Positions 46,541 to 59,601 of a stretch of 64,000 bases of DNA are shown here, piece after piece. The position numbers were made by a program, and so were the translations under genes. Each line of letters opens with the position of its first letter. The first letter of the stretch is position 1. This DNA comes from Litoditis marina (Eukaryota > Nematoda > Chromadorea > Rhabditida > Rhabditidae), in the NCBI GenBank assembly GCA_964036275.1, contig OZ038436.1, positions 5,798,936-5,862,935 of the forward strand, read 5' to 3'. Under the pieces are notes generated by a model, which saw nothing but the letters and a program-made list of their open reading frames with translations, was not told the origin of the DNA and did not search any database.

Positions 46541-49500
46541 TTGAACCATTCTAGAAATGTAGAATACACGCTCTCCAATTCGTCGAATTTGCTGTCATCT
46601 AAACTCGCATTCGAAATGAACTCACAAGTGGGTTTGGAAGTTGAATATGAAAAGAAAGGTTTGAAAGTCCCGAGAGGAATGTATACATTTCACGTGAAAG
46701 ACCTCTATCAAACTTCACGTGAATTTAGAAGTGTATCGTACAGGCAAAGATTTATGAGATATACAGTAAAAATTATAAGAAATTAATAAAATAAAAAAAA
46801 AAAAAAATTAAAGCTGTCGCCTATCGCGAACATCAAAGATTGAACCTCACTACTGACAGGTACAATTTATGTAAAACTTCCTCATGCTAAACTGACTGTT
46901 AATAATTTTCGGAGAATTCCGAAATAAATAAACGGTTCAGAAACGATAAAATAACCAAAATATACACATGCTAAAAACGGGATTCGCTTTGCAGAGAAAC
47001 ATAACTTTTTGTAAGAGATCAACTGTTTCGTATTGGATTCTTAAAGATGTGAGGTATACGTAAGGTAGTTGTGTGTGTCTTTTTATCAGTACTGATGCAA
47101 AAAGAGAGTTATGAGTTTAAAACAAAAGTATTATTGAAGAAAAAAACGTGTTTTGAATGTTCATCGATTATGATATTATCAATTGAAACTGAGAAAAAGA
47201 ATCTTTCACTGTGGAAAAGGATCTACTTTTAGTATTCGCAGTCATTGATATTTCATAGAATCTTTCTTCAAGCGAATGTTTCGTCCAGTAAATTAGAGCC
47301 CGTGTTTTATACGTACGAGAGTCCATTCAATGCGTTGAACAAATTTAAAAACAGTTTCAAACTAAAAATACGTAATGTTCCAATGTTGTCCAACAAACTT
47401 ACAAACTGCCAGTGAGAAAAATAGCATAACTTCAAACATTACAGTTGCTAACAACTTATTTATCATGCAAAACACGAAATAACTAATAGGCAACAACGCT
47501 ACTTTAGGAGAAAGAAGTTTTCATTTTGGTTCATAACTCCACCAGTTCTACCAAAACTCTTTAGTGGCGAGGTATAGTCGAAATCATTCCTACCGAGACT
47601 CCTACAGTACTCATTCAAACTTCAAATCAGTGAAACCTCCACTTACTCAAATACACTGGATTATTCTGGGTAATAGAAAATCATAATTGATTTCAAAAAT
47701 TCTGACGTTTTCGTTAACATTTACGGTAAACAACAGCACGGAAAAGTTGTGTTTCTAATATAGGAGTTTCAGTAAGAATTCACAAGACATAGATGAATAA
47801 GTAAAACCATCGTTTTTTTTTGCCCCAAAGCTGTGGTGGAAAATTAATTTTTTGGCGGGACGCAATCATACTGCCGCAATCTGTCTATATCGTATCCCAA
47901 ATTCAGTAAAGACGATAAGGTTTCTTCGTACGATTTTTGAGGTACTTTTTTTTTGAGCTCGCGTAGCGAGCGAACGCGTCGATGAAATTTTTTACTTTTT
48001 TTATAGAAAGTTTGTAAAAGACTTGTACTATCGATCTACGTGGATATATTTTTCTCACGTGTCACACGTGTCACGTTATTCACGTGTGAGTAGGTGCACG
48101 AGCTCGATTTTTTTGAGTGGATTTTTTTCATCGTCGTCTGGTGGTTGGCGCGTTTGAGATACAAGTTGGATATAATTATATAAAATGACCCCCCGCCCGA
48201 GCTCAATCGGGACATGCAAGAAAGTAGACGGAAATTTGCACGCGAAGCGCGGCGCGACGCGTCGAAAAGTGCAAAAAATAATCAAAAACATGTTTTTCTG
48301 GATTTTCTCGGTTCGCGTTGAGAATTGAATCGGCGAAGTACGAAAAATGAAAAAATTATTGTGCGCCTTGGAATTCTGAGTCGAATGGTGCCGGTTGCGC
48401 ACGACCGGACCGATTCCGCCGATCGTGGTTGTACTTTTTAGTTTCGTGCACTTTTCCGTTTTGAAGAGATGGCTGAACGGAATTGGCTCGATTTTAAATA
48501 TAACTTAGGAATTGATGAGAAAATATGATTGGCATCAAAAAATTGTTGAAATTGTTATTTTATCGATTTTCTGGAGGTCAAACGTGTTTTGACCTGCCAC
48601 AGGTCGGGGGTAAGTCAAATTTGATTCTACTTTACGGAGAAAGATGCGCAATTCAAAACGGTTTAAGGAATTGTTTGTTTCAAAAAATTTCATTGATAAC
48701 TTTTTTTGTAACGCAACAAAAACTGTTTTTTGGCCAAAAACGTGTTTCACATAAGGGTCCCCCCTGTGGTGAAAAAACTTCTTTGTCTCTGATTTGGCTA
48801 AATTTTGGATATATGATGGTAAATAAGCTAACTAAGACATTCATCTTGGTTTTAGCAAGAAAAAATAAGTTTCACGTTTTCACGACCGAAAATAGTCGAT
48901 TTTTCACATTTTCAAAGTGTTGCAGTTCGGAGCTCTGGAGAAGAGGTGAGTGTTGGTGGGGTGAAATCAAGTAAAACAATTTTAGATGTCATATGTTGTC
49001 AGCTACTTGAAAATGTAATAACATTTCTTCATTTCATGTTTTGACCTACTTTTTCGGCAACGTTTTCAAAATGGTCAATTTTGGACGGTTTTGACCTACC
49101 TGTGAGGTGTTGACTTTACCTTTGATCACAGTTCTCCGATTAAATGTAGATAATTACCCCATAATCAGTTTGACACCTCCAACCTGTCAATCGGTTCACG
49201 CAAAACTTCACAGGGACCGTCAGAAGGTCAATTTCGGACGTTGACTTTTCGAACCAGCCATCTGGCAGCCTAATCACCTATATGGGCAGGTAGAGCTTGA
49301 AGAGTAGATCATTTTTCCAAAAAAAACTTTTTCATATCTTTCAAAATCAGCTAGCAAGAGGTGAACGCGCTCCGCCACCCGCCGGCGCCCGATCATATAC
49401 CAGCGAGTCAACCCACTGCTGCCGGAAACAGGATAGCACCGCGATTGCGTGTTAGACCGCAATCTCAGGACCCGGGTTCGATCCCGCCCCGAGACAGTAG

Positions 49501-51104
49501 TCTAAAAGTTGGTTTGCAAAAGTTTCTCATTTTTTGCATTATTATTTCATGATTATATGTACAAAGGTGAACTTCGTAGTAGAGTTTACAATATTCTAAT
49601 GTTGTTCACGAATTTTTAATTCAAGAAAATTCAAATTCCGGCCAAATTCGGAGGTTTGGCTCAGGTTTGAAGGGTAGATGAAGCGAATGATCTGAAAATG
49701 GAGTGATTATAGGGTAACTCGATGCGCTGAACATTTCTAGAACGATTTCAGGTCACGTGCTAGCACGTGAAACACGTGAGATTCTTTTTTGTGGGCCAAA
49801 ACTGACAATTTTTTGAAGCTCGAAATAGAAGTTGCTTTGGTGGTGGACGGCCGTGTGGGTTTATGGGTGGGGCTATGTTGTTAGAAATTGTTTCTCCCCC
49901 TAGAAAACTTCACGGGCTTTCTAATGATGTACTGCGTGAAAAATTTTGTCCACCCAATTTTTCACAAAAAGTTGGTAACCCAAGTTGGCGGGGTCAAATT
50001 CAGTAAAGACGAAATTTTGAGCCGGGGTCAATTAGTAAACTAGTTCAAATAGATGGCAGGGTGCTTAAAGTTGGTAACCTAGTATCTGAAGTATCTATGA
50101 ACATATTCTGGAAGTTTTGTGATGATATCTTCAAAACTGCCAAAAAACTGTGGTTTTTAAGCAACGGTTTTGGTAATTTTTGGGGGTGGCTAAACTTGAA
50201 AAGCTATTGAAATACAATGTTTTGATGCGGAAACTACCAGAATACGGTTTTCAACTATGGCGAATCTGAATATCAACATTAGAATGTTACTGGGTGGCTG
50301 CAACTACACGTAAACGTAGCTGGCTGGCTTACAGGGTGGCACTAAAGTAGAAGGTGTCAGTTATCGGACCAGCTGAAAATCATTTTCAGAATTCGATATA
50401 TAGTTTTTCGGAATCAGCGTCAAATTCTGAGACGAACAGTTGTTTAATCGAACAATTTCCACGTGTTTCACGTTTCTCTCAATTTCAGCCGAGAAACTCA
50501 AAATGTGGATTTTCGTCATTTTTATGCATCTCGTTGGGAGCTTCAAAATGGATAGAAAGATCTGAAACTTGCAATACTCAGAGACATGCATAATATTAGT
50601 GTACTCTGTGAACACTAAGTCCAAATCACGAAAATTGATCGAGATATACAAGTCGAAAATATCGATTTTCTCACTTTCTAATGGTATGGATGGGAAATGG
50701 GATGAAAATAGGAAAAAATATTTTTTCCCAAAACATAAAATAGTGTAATCGACTACGTAGAATCCGAATATCGAAATCAGTCAGCCAAAAAATTGAGTTT
50801 ACACGTGTCAAATGGGGAAGATAAGCGCTCTCTCCTCAATAAAGCTGGTAAGGGGTTTTCGTTGGTTTTTTTGACATGACTGCCTTTAGATGCACCTTGT
50901 GAGGGTGGTTGTCAACGGATTTCTTTGATTTTTGCAACAAAAGTTGTGCAAAGCTCTGGCTACCGGAAAATGTTTGACTTTTCATGATATATATCTTTGC
51001 GCGGCGCGCAGCGACGCGTTTCTTCGGGCGCAGACTTGCAAAAATTCTAGAAAAGCGCATTTCACTTGTGCTAATGACTCGTTTGCAACATTTTTACTAT
51101 GCAG

Positions 51105-51490
51105 GGCTCAGGCTAGCCATCATTCCTAGAAAAGCTCGCTTCACTTCAGTGGTTCGGCTCGTCCCACTTCAGTGGCTGGCTGGTTTACTGTTATACCAGA
51201 TAAAAAGGCTTAGGCTCAGGCTAACCATGATTCCTAGAAGAGCTCGTTCCACTTCAGTGGCTGGCTCGTTCACTGTATTCTTACCAGATAACAGGGTTTA
51301 GGCTTAGGCTAACCATGATTCTTAGAAGATCTCGTTCCACTTTAATGGCTGGCTCGTTCACTGTATTTTTACCAGATAACAAGGCTTAGGCTTAGGCTAA
51401 CCATGATTCTTAGAAGAGCTCGTTCCACTTCAATGGCTGGCTCGTTCACTGTATGCTTACCAGATAACAAGGCTTAGGCTATACATAATC
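51105..51490 (+). repeat. 88-bp tandem repeat inside Helitron
   Basis: About four copies of a unit containing GGCTTAGGCTAACCATGATT, AGAGCTCGTTCCACTTCA, GTGGCTGGCTCGTTCACTG and ACCAGATAACAAG. The three right-hand copies are 88 bp apart; the left copy has extra sequence. Confidence 0.85.
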
Positions 51491-51589
51491 CTGGGCCAAT
51501 AAAACCGGGGACAGTGGCAATTTCTCTGACCGCGCAGCGACATTTATTCAATATTGCCGCGCAGCGATGTCCGTTACTCCACTGCCAAT

Positions 51590-52640
51590 CTTGCCGCGCA
51601 GCGATGCCCGTTCCCTACTTTACTTCGGGGACAGTGGCAATTTTCCCTGGCCGCGCAGCGACCCTTTTCCAATCTTGCCGCGCAGCGATGCCCATTCCTT
51701 ACATTACCCATGGCCGCGCAGCGGCCCTTTTCCCATCTTGCCGCGCAGCGATGCCCGTTCCCTACTTTACTTCGGGGACAGTGGCAATTTTCCCTGGCCG
51801 CGCAGCGACCCTTTTCCAATCTTGCCGCGCAGCGATGCCCATGCCTTACATTACCCATGGCCGCGCAGCGGCCTTTTTCCAATCTTGCCGCGCAGCGATG
51901 CCCGTTCCCTACTTTACTTCGGGGACAGTGGCAATTTTCCCTGGCCGCGCAGCGACCCTTTTCCAATCTTGCCGCGCAGCGATGCCCATTCCTTACATTA
52001 CCCATGGCCGCGCAGCGGCCCTTTTCCCATCTTGCCGCGCAGCGATGCCCGTTCCCTACTTTACTTCGGGGGCAGTGGCAATTTTCCCTGGCCGCGTAGC
52101 GACCCTTTTCCAATCTTGCCGCGCAGCGATGCCCATTCCTTACATTACCCATGGCCGCGCAGCGGCCCTTTTCCAATCTTGCCGCGCAGCGATGTCCGTT
52201 CCCTACTTTACTTCGGGGGCAGTGGCAATTTTCCCTGGCCGCGCAGCGACCCTTTTCCAATCTTGCCGCGCAGCGATGCCCATTCCTTACATTACCCATG
52301 GCCGCGCAGCGGCCTTTTTCCAATCTTGCCGCGCAGCGATGCCCGTTCCCTACTTTACTTCGGGGACAGTTCCAATTTTCCCTGGCCGCGCAGCGACCCT
52401 TTTCCAATCTTGCCGCGCAGCGAGGCCCATTCCTTACATTACCCATGGCCGCGCAGCGGCCCTTTTCCAATCTTGCCGCGCAGCGATGCCCGTTCCCTAC
52501 TTTACTTCGGGGACAGTGGCAATTTTCCCTGTCCGCGCAGCGGCATTTTTCCAATCTTGCCGCGCAGCGATGCCATTCTTTACATTACCCATGGCCGCGC
52601 AGCGGCCCTTTTCCAATCTTGCCGCGCAGCGATGCCCACT
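51590..52640 (+). repeat. 147-bp satellite inside Helitron
   Basis: Seven near-identical 147-bp units, each holding four CCGCGCAGCG boxes about 35 bp apart, separated by TGCCCGTTCCCTACTTTAC, GGGACAGTGGCAATTTTCCC, ACCCTTTTCCAATCTTG and TTACATTACCCATGG. Because 147 is a multiple of three and the unit lacks stops in four frames, long spurious frames run through it. Only scattered single-base differences separate units, so expansion is recent. Confidence 0.95.
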
Positions 52641-52885
52641 AGTAAACCTGGTTGCCCAGCCCCGATTTATTAACAGCCGCGCAGCGGCTGCCTCAATAAT
52701 TGATAATGACGTGCGCTGCGCGCACGGCCAATAGACGCGGCGGCCGCGCCGCCAGCACTAAAACACCTATAACTTGGCTGAAAATGGCTGGATTTTCAAA
52801 AACTTTTTTTAAATGAAAGAAATTGAATTAAATAATAAATAAAAAAATGGGAACAGTGGTTCCACAGTTCTAAAGGGACCGCTAG

Positions 52886-52907
52886 TCTTTAACAACTTGC
52901 TGAAACA
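52886..52907 (-). promoter_or_regulatory. piRNA-like promoter 10B cut by Helitron
   Basis: Core TGTTTCAGCAAG and about 15 bp remain on the right of the Helitron; the TATA part beyond GATA and the CAGT start site remain on its left, about 5 kb away. The locus should be inactive. Confidence 0.55.
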
Positions 52908-53860
52908 TTCAAGCACGTCGCCGGAGAATCAGGTAATAATGTGTTAACTCACTTGCTTACTTACCCTAACCGTATTTCTTTGACGAAGACAAATTGTACT
53001 ACATAACATTTATGATCAACAACACAAAGTTTTTTTCTATATTTAGGGGCAAATGTCTTCCATTTGAAGATATACATGAAAAAGTTTCTCACAAAGGAAA
53101 TCAACAGAGTTGAATTTCATATTGAATTTGATAAGTAAAATCGTTTCTGAAGTTCATAAGATGTTCATGAAAGTAGAATATTTTCAGTTCCTTAGTTTTT
53201 TTCCTAAGGTACCACCCAACTACCATTAGTACGCCTGTTGAGTTTCGATCGTACCAGGGTTTACCAGACTCGAGAGAGTTTTTTTGAGAAGAAAATGTTG
53301 AGAAAGAAAAAACGACCTTTTGATTAGAAGTTCGTACTCTGATAATTTATTTCGCGTTCTAGAGAACTTTCCTTATTTGATATCAACTTCACATATAGAA
53401 ACAACTTGAGGAAACCCTTCTTTCATCGGGAAACATCTTTATTGAGAACAAAGCTGACAGTTTTGTTAATCTCGTTCTATAGTTTTTTTTTCAGATGAAC
53501 TTTCATAGTGAAACAAAGAGAATTGGAAGAAGGGCTTGCAGCAGATATTCCACAATCAAATAATGCTCGTTCTATTCTTGATGATAGAAAATTCCATGAC
53601 ATTAGTCAATATAATAAACAGATGAACACTCACACCACAAATTGACGAAATTCCGGTTGCAACAAAAAATCGTTCAACGTTATTTTTTATCATGTTTTAC
53701 ACAAAAAAAATCTGTTCTTGTGAACATATGAGATGGATTTCATACCATAGTGAGAACAGACTTCAGTTACCTGCTAAAGTTGTCGTTGCAACACTGAGCC
53801 AAAGCAATCTGAGACAGAATTCGCAAAAATTGTGGAACATACATAATTATATGTTCTCCC
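52886..53860 (+). repeat. Duplicated block F, direct copy
   Basis: Continues copy B to the right of the Helitron; the portion beyond 53,299 is missing from copy A but survives, inverted, at 25,340-25,770. Confidence 0.8.
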
Positions 53861-56802
53861 CGGTTGACTACATTGTTTATAATCTATGAACAATGTATGG
53901 ACGTTTTTTATAATGAATGGAAACATTGATTAATATTTATTCGCGCTTCTATACCTTTATCACACCCAACTAAGCGGTCTTACGTCGATTCCCCCCCTTC
54001 CTTCACCCCCTGATGGTCGTCTCTCTTAATTAGCACCAGAGGTGTTCGATGGTCGTCTCTCTTAATTGGTACCAGGGGTGACAGTCATGGTAATGGAAAG
54101 CCAGCTAGTGTAAATTTGTTAAGTCACAAAGCTTAAAAGATTCATTAGAAATCTTATAGGGTGAGCGATACATTTTTGAACTACTCTATAGTTACCTATG
54201 ACAATCACACAGTTGAAAAGCTGCAAAAATATTGTTCAAACATTATGAAATGATTCTTGAATCATTTCAGTAAATATATAACATTCAGCATTGTATCATC
54301 GTGCGTGTACAAAATACGGAATACCAAACTTTAGCTTTCCATCAAGATAAGAATATTTGAGCGCGAGACTGTCATTATTAATACTTTAACTACGGTAGTT
54401 CGGTAAATGAGAACTGTTCATTTTTTGAGAATTATTTTCTGGTTTCATACCTTTTCAAATGGAGTTCATAGGAAGGCCAATTCCATCAGGAACCCGTTGT
54501 TTCGTTAACCCTATCAGGAAACCTTACCCGGGTTAACTGGTGAACCCTTTTGTTTACCCTTTTTTTTACAATGTCTTTTGGGGGAAATTAGGGGTTAACA
54601 AGTTACAAGTGGTTAACAAAAGGGTTAACCAAGTAACCTGGTTAATGTTTAACTGATAGGGTCAATAAAATACCGGGTGAAATAAAGAAATCGCCTCATC
54701 GTAATGATTGAATAACAAATGTTTCTTTTTATTTTTGTGGTAAGTCTTCTGGATTATCGCACACTTTCCTTCACGAATAAACAAAACCAAGCCGCTCATG
54801 TTTATCATCACTGAAAATTTAGTTGCTGATCATCATGAAAGAGCAACGCATACAAACATTATAGGATATTTTTGTGCTAGTCCTACATCAATCGACCTAT
54901 ATCAAACTAAAGTTAATGAGACGAGACTAAGAGTGCTTACGTTCAATCTAAGAACCGTACAAGCCGATCGCGGTTACTGACCCACCAATTGAGAGTATTA
55001 CGACGGTTGAACTTTCAAAAAACTTTGATGAGACCACTACTGACTAAGCGTTATTGGTGTTCGTTGTAGTTGATTTAGATATGAGTGATCCACTAAAAAA
55101 TCTACGCTGCTAACAATGTAATACCTAGAACAGAAAGCTATGTTGTCCGAACAAGTATACTGGTTGGGGTTGCAACTGTAGTTTATCTTGAACTACACTT
55201 GCTTACTCGCTTCAACAATCGACCAGCTTTAAGTGAAATCAACATTCCAGCTTGGAACCCCTCTGAAAATTAGAGAAACCAACGAAAGATGCACAATCTT
55301 GGAATGTTCTTGACTACGTGCTGTCGTAGTAAAAATTTTGGTTCACGCTAGTTTCGCGCCCGTTATATGGCCTGCTGAAGTGGGGTGTCGTACGGAGTTG
55401 GCTCCGAATTCGCATCTCTGGTTAAACAAAATAAAATCACCTAGTGGCGTTGATACAGACTCTACATAACACTTTCTCACAACTTTATCGCTCTGTCTTT
55501 TTTCAATTTTTTCAAACGGAAACTGTGAGCACGAGTTAGTTATGTAAGTCACGTAGAATAGAAACGGATTATATGAAAGCTTCCCTAGCATTTTTGACTA
55601 ACGTCAGAACTCTTCTATTTCTCAAATGTAAATATTCACTATTAAATTGCAAACCTTCGGCTCTATTCATAACCCTGATGAAGTTCCTTCAAAGTGTGGT
55701 GGTAGGATTAGTTATTAACTGAAAGTTCAGCTCCATCCGGGACACTGCATTCGATTAAGTTTGGGGTAGAGGCAAATCGTACCACTTTTCATACTCTTTT
55801 TTCTTATTCTCTTAGTTTGTATCACTTTACATGAGCTTACCCTTATTTACACACCACAAGGAAAAACTACAGCATCTACAAAACATGTGATCGTTTTCCT
55901 GAGTCCCCATGCTTTGAAATGATGTATTCACTACAAGTTTTCGTTTACTTAGAGAATTACAGTGTAACTAGTAAGGTAACTTTTCTTTTCAAATTCCGCT
56001 CCCTGTTAAATAGTATGCCAATTAGGGATGCGCAGAACATAATCAAACGCTTGCCGCCATTCAAAGACATACCGCTTACCTACCCCGGGTGCCATTCTAC
56101 TGGTTGTCTCGCTAATTGAATTGACCTCTTTTAGTCGAGGGGGGAATCAACATGAAACCCAACTAAGCGTTACATTGCACACTGTTGTTACTTCTTCCAA
56201 TCCTGTCTTTTTGCATAACAAGTTCCAGTAAATTATAAAGCTATTGATTCGAAGGTCCACACCAAACCAAACTTATTTTGCTCCACTGATTGTTACTCTG
56301 AGGACTTCGTATGTAGTACTAACATTTATGTAGTATACTTTGTTTTTTTATAATTTTTCGACCTTGACAGGCATGTTAAATGGAAAACTGCGCGATCAAT
56401 ATTTTTCGTGAGTTAAATCTGTTTACACTCAACCTAATTTTCTTGAAATTGTTTCATTCACTCCTTGTTTCATTTTATTTTCTCAGCGGTGTTATGGTTG
56501 AACTGATGTTAACCAAACCCTCTTAGAACTCCGAATCCGTTTTTACTCTGGATTGAAAGATATTGATTGAAACAAACAATTCCGTAATATCGTCTGAATG
56601 ATACAGCAATTATCTGTGTTTCCAACAAATAAACCACTAAGATTAAAATAATGAAATCATTCGTAAACATTATTGAGAAAAATCATGTTTCGTTGAGTGG
56701 CACCTTCCACTGAGCACGTATCTCCATAATAACATGTTTTGAATGTTTGTTCCGAGCGTCACCGTAAACACAATATATTATTCTTGGAAACCTCAAAACG
56801 AA
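53861..56802 (+). other. Mostly featureless spacer
   Basis: Besides the inverted-repeat element at 54,485 only short frames are present. A minus-strand patch at 55,343-55,420 (RCEFGANSVRHPTSAGHITG) and a plus-strand patch at 56,010-56,119 (PFKDIPLTYPGCHSTGC) look slightly coding but lack supporting splice sites. Confidence 0.4.
54485..54665 (+). mobile_element. GGTTAAC-rich inverted-repeat element
   Basis: TTAACCCTATCAG near the left and CTGATAGGGT near the right are complementary, with GGGTTAAC and GTTAACC words between. Composition resembles the elements at 4,879 and 12,445. No coding capacity. Confidence 0.45.
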
Positions 56803-57171
56803 TAACTTTTTTTGTGAAAAGTGAACAACTTTCCGTATTCGCTGAAATTGGTTGTTTGTGGAATTTTTCTCAAACCGAATGTTTCGTCTAGTATACAAGA
56901 CCCCGTGGTTTTAAATGTACGATAATTCACTTATTACACTTTTGCGCCAGTAATTGCTCTCGTCGTAGGGTGTCTTTTCTAGCCCACTGAGGGTGTCATC
57001 TTGTTCTAATGAACGTACAACATGGTGGTTTAGTGGTATTTTGTGGGGCAATTGTACTGGGCAAAGACCTGTAATTCCTCTAGGGAATTACTCATAGTTT
57101 CGTGGAGTACAAGAAGATAGCCAAGAATTAACTCCGATTCCAATGCCAGTTTAGAGTGTGAATACATACAT

Positions 57172-58092
57172 GTCCACTAATATAAAACCGTTGCTTGGTG
57201 TGTGTGTGTGTGTGTGTGTATGAGGCAAAATGCCGTTCTGAATTGTAATATAGGTGCACTTTGTAGTTGGAAAAGGAGAAGGGAGAGGACGTGGAGAAAC
57301 GTGTAACTGGCCGCTTCTCATTTCTAAATCTATTGAAATCGGCTGTGGCTGGGATTTGATTTTGGAAATGGAAAGTTAATCTTCTAAATCTTAAGGAGAA
57401 CTCCCGCGCTCTATCCTAAGGAGAACTACGGCGCTTTATGTTAAAGCGAACAACCACGCTCTATTCTGTAGGAGAACTACCGCGCTCTATGTTAGAGAGG
57501 AGTACCGCGCTCTATTTTGAGGATAACTACCGCGCTCTATGTTAAGGATAACTACCGCGCTCAGCGTTAAAGAGAAATAACGCACTCTATGTTAAGCAGA
57601 ATGTTAAAGAGAACTACCACACTCGGAGAACTTCCGCGCTCTATGTTAAAGAGGAGTACCGCGCTCTATGTTAAACAGAACTACCACGCTCTATGTTAAG
57701 GAAAACTACCCTGCTCTATCTTAAGAAAAACTTCCGCGCTCTATGTTAAGGAGAACTCCCGCGCTCTATGTTAAAGAGAACTACCACGCTCTACGTTAAG
57801 GAGAACTTCCGCGCTCTATGTTGAAGAGAAGTACCGCGTTCTATGTTGAGAGAAAAACCGCGCCCTATGTTAAAGAGAAATATCCCGCTCTATGTCGAAG
57901 AGAACTACCACGATCTACGTTAAGGAAAACTACCACGCTCTATCTTAAGAAAAACTTCCGCGCTCTATGTTAAGGAGAACTTTCGCGCTAGGACTCTTTG
58001 AAGACGAAAATAGGAAGAAACAGCTCGACGCAATCACCGACCTAGACTCATCAAGGGAGGGACCCGGGCGTAGCCCGGGGTACCTTCCTTGT
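57172..58092 (+). mobile_element. Helentron-like insertion with central minisatellite
   Basis: Absent from the otherwise matching sequence near 23,770. The left end reads GTCCACTAATATAAAACCG, followed by a (TG)n run. The right end carries a perfect CCCGGGC-GTA-GCCCGGG hairpin (58,063-58,079) and then TACCTTCCTTG. The ends and the internal tandem array fit non-autonomous Helentron-type elements known from other animals. No coding sequence. Confidence 0.6.
57385..57995 (+). repeat. Minisatellite, about 25-bp unit
   Basis: More than twenty irregular copies based on CTCTATGTTAAGGAGAACTA plus CCGCG. Units vary in length and base, suggesting an older array than the 147-bp satellite. Confidence 0.9.
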
Positions 58093-59536
58093 AATAAATA
58101 TAACACATAAAAGTATATACAGTTTAATATGATATATCTATTTACAATGAATATGGGGAATCACATGAAGCTCAGACTTCTGGATCTTCATTTCGTTAGT
58201 GTGTTTTATGCTGTGTTATTTGCGTTCGTAGCGTGAATTACATTGTATCTATGAGTTATGTGTAATAGTCGTAAGAAAATCCAACAACCTTCCGTTCCGT
58301 AATCGTAAGCGTAAGTGATCCTAAAATGATCAAACTTTGCAGCGCGGCAAAGCACCGCGTTCGCGCCAATCGTAGCGTTGACGCGTCTTAATATGGCGCG
58401 AATTTGAATCGTATATATTAAAACTCTCGCCTGTCGCGACATACACCTTGTTCTTTCTGTTTACTTATTTATATTGCAAAACATGAACGCGCTAATAGAC
58501 TATGGCGTTATTTGTTATAAAAGACGTTTTAATTTTGATTCTAATAATTCCATCTGTTCTGCTATAAATCCATTAGCGGCGAGATTTGGTCGAAATCATT
58601 CCTACTCACACTCCTACAGTACCCATTCAAACTTTCCAATGACTGATTTTCATTGTGAACTTCAACTAACTCGAAAAATATGGGATTATTCTACTTTATA
58701 GAGAATCAAAATCGATATTGCGTTTTCGATAACATTTTCGGTACACAATGACACGGAAAGTTTTGTGTTTCTACGCTTTTAAGATAATCGCTTCTAAGAT
58801 AATCGATACACACTGTGTAATAAATATTTGATTTAATTTGAAAACCAACGACCTAAAAATAACCGCAGGCCACCCGCCGGCGACACTCTGCCGAAATCTC
58901 CATGTCGCCGGCGAGTCGCCGCCAAATTCTAGAGAAGAACAAGTACATATTATATTAGTTTACAAATTTCATTTTTGAGATACTTGCTTGTTCTCATTTA
59001 TACACATTGGAATGACCAGTGCTGATCGTTTCGCGAGAATTTTTGGCAATATGAATACATTGTGCGACATTTGAGTATGTGAACTCGTGTTTTTTATAAT
59101 CAGTCGCTTCTGTGCTATCCCGTGTAAAACCCAGTTTATGCTGGGTGTTCTTGATGTAAAGTCCGTAAGTGATCTGTTTTGGACTGAGATGGAACATCAT
59201 TGTTTAACAGATATCTGAAAGCATAGTTTTATACGATTTCTTGGAAATATGTCGGAAAAATTCAAAAAAAATGTCTTTCAACCAAAGTTCGAGAATGCCT
59301 AATAATTTTTTCTGGGTATATTAGTCGTCAAAGTCGAGGTACTTTAGTATCCGGAAGTTCAGTTTAAGTAAACTATATAAATACGTTGCACAAATTTTGA
59401 AATACGGATCAAATCAAGTAGTTTAAAATATCTTACAAACGCACTGACAGTATATTATTAGTATTAGCAAACATTGATTCGTGAAAGTGTTAACATTCTC
59501 TGTTCACATGCTCGGCTTGGTGAAGCTCAATGCAGT

Positions 59537-59601
59537 ACTCTGCGCTCGGAAAAACTAGCGATTTCTTATATTTCACCAGACTATAAAGAAGTGCTGACAC
59601 A
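59537..59601 (-). ncRNA. Candidate 21U-RNA locus 30
   Basis: TGTGTCAGCACTTCTTTATA; CGCT puts the 5' U at 59,557 (38 nt). Box GTGAACAGAGAATGTTAAC at 59,490-59,508. Confidence 0.7.

Larger units (their letters stand above)
47895..52885 (+). mobile_element. Non-autonomous Helitron, 4,991 bp
   Basis: Copy A keeps the empty site CGTA^TCTTTAAC at 14,069/14,070. In copy B the insert begins TCCCAAATTCAG and ends CTAG, lies between A and T and made no target duplication, which is exactly the Helitron rule. A hairpin GGAAC-AGTG-GTTCC (52,850-52,863) stands 18 nt before CTAG. No Rep/helicase frame was found; the only long frames are artefacts of the internal satellite. Contents: a second Helitron-like start at 49,994, a tRNA-like box B at 49,475, an 88-bp tandem repeat and a 147-bp satellite. 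It interrupts a piRNA-like locus. Confidence 0.88.
56803..59147 (+). repeat. Older duplicated block C, second copy
   Basis: Counterpart of 23,403-24,942, interrupted at 57,172-58,092. It carries the second solo MITE end (58,845-58,933). No gene was found in it. Confidence 0.85.

Noticed and set aside
48525..48974. 149-codon frame in the Helitron
   Set aside because: No Rep or helicase motifs and an unremarkable composition; a chance frame.
49441..49497. tRNA gene in the Helitron
   Set aside because: Box B GGTTCGATCC and one stem are present but box A and the acceptor stem are not credible; at most a tRNA-derived fragment.
51514..52734. Long frames of 326-406 codons on both strands in the Helitron
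   Set aside because: The satellite period is 147 bp, divisible by three, and lacks stops, so frames persist by arithmetic.
56466..56510. TGTTTCATTTTATT with TGTT at 38 nt
   Set aside because: The TATA-like part is absent; probably chance, given how common these short words are.
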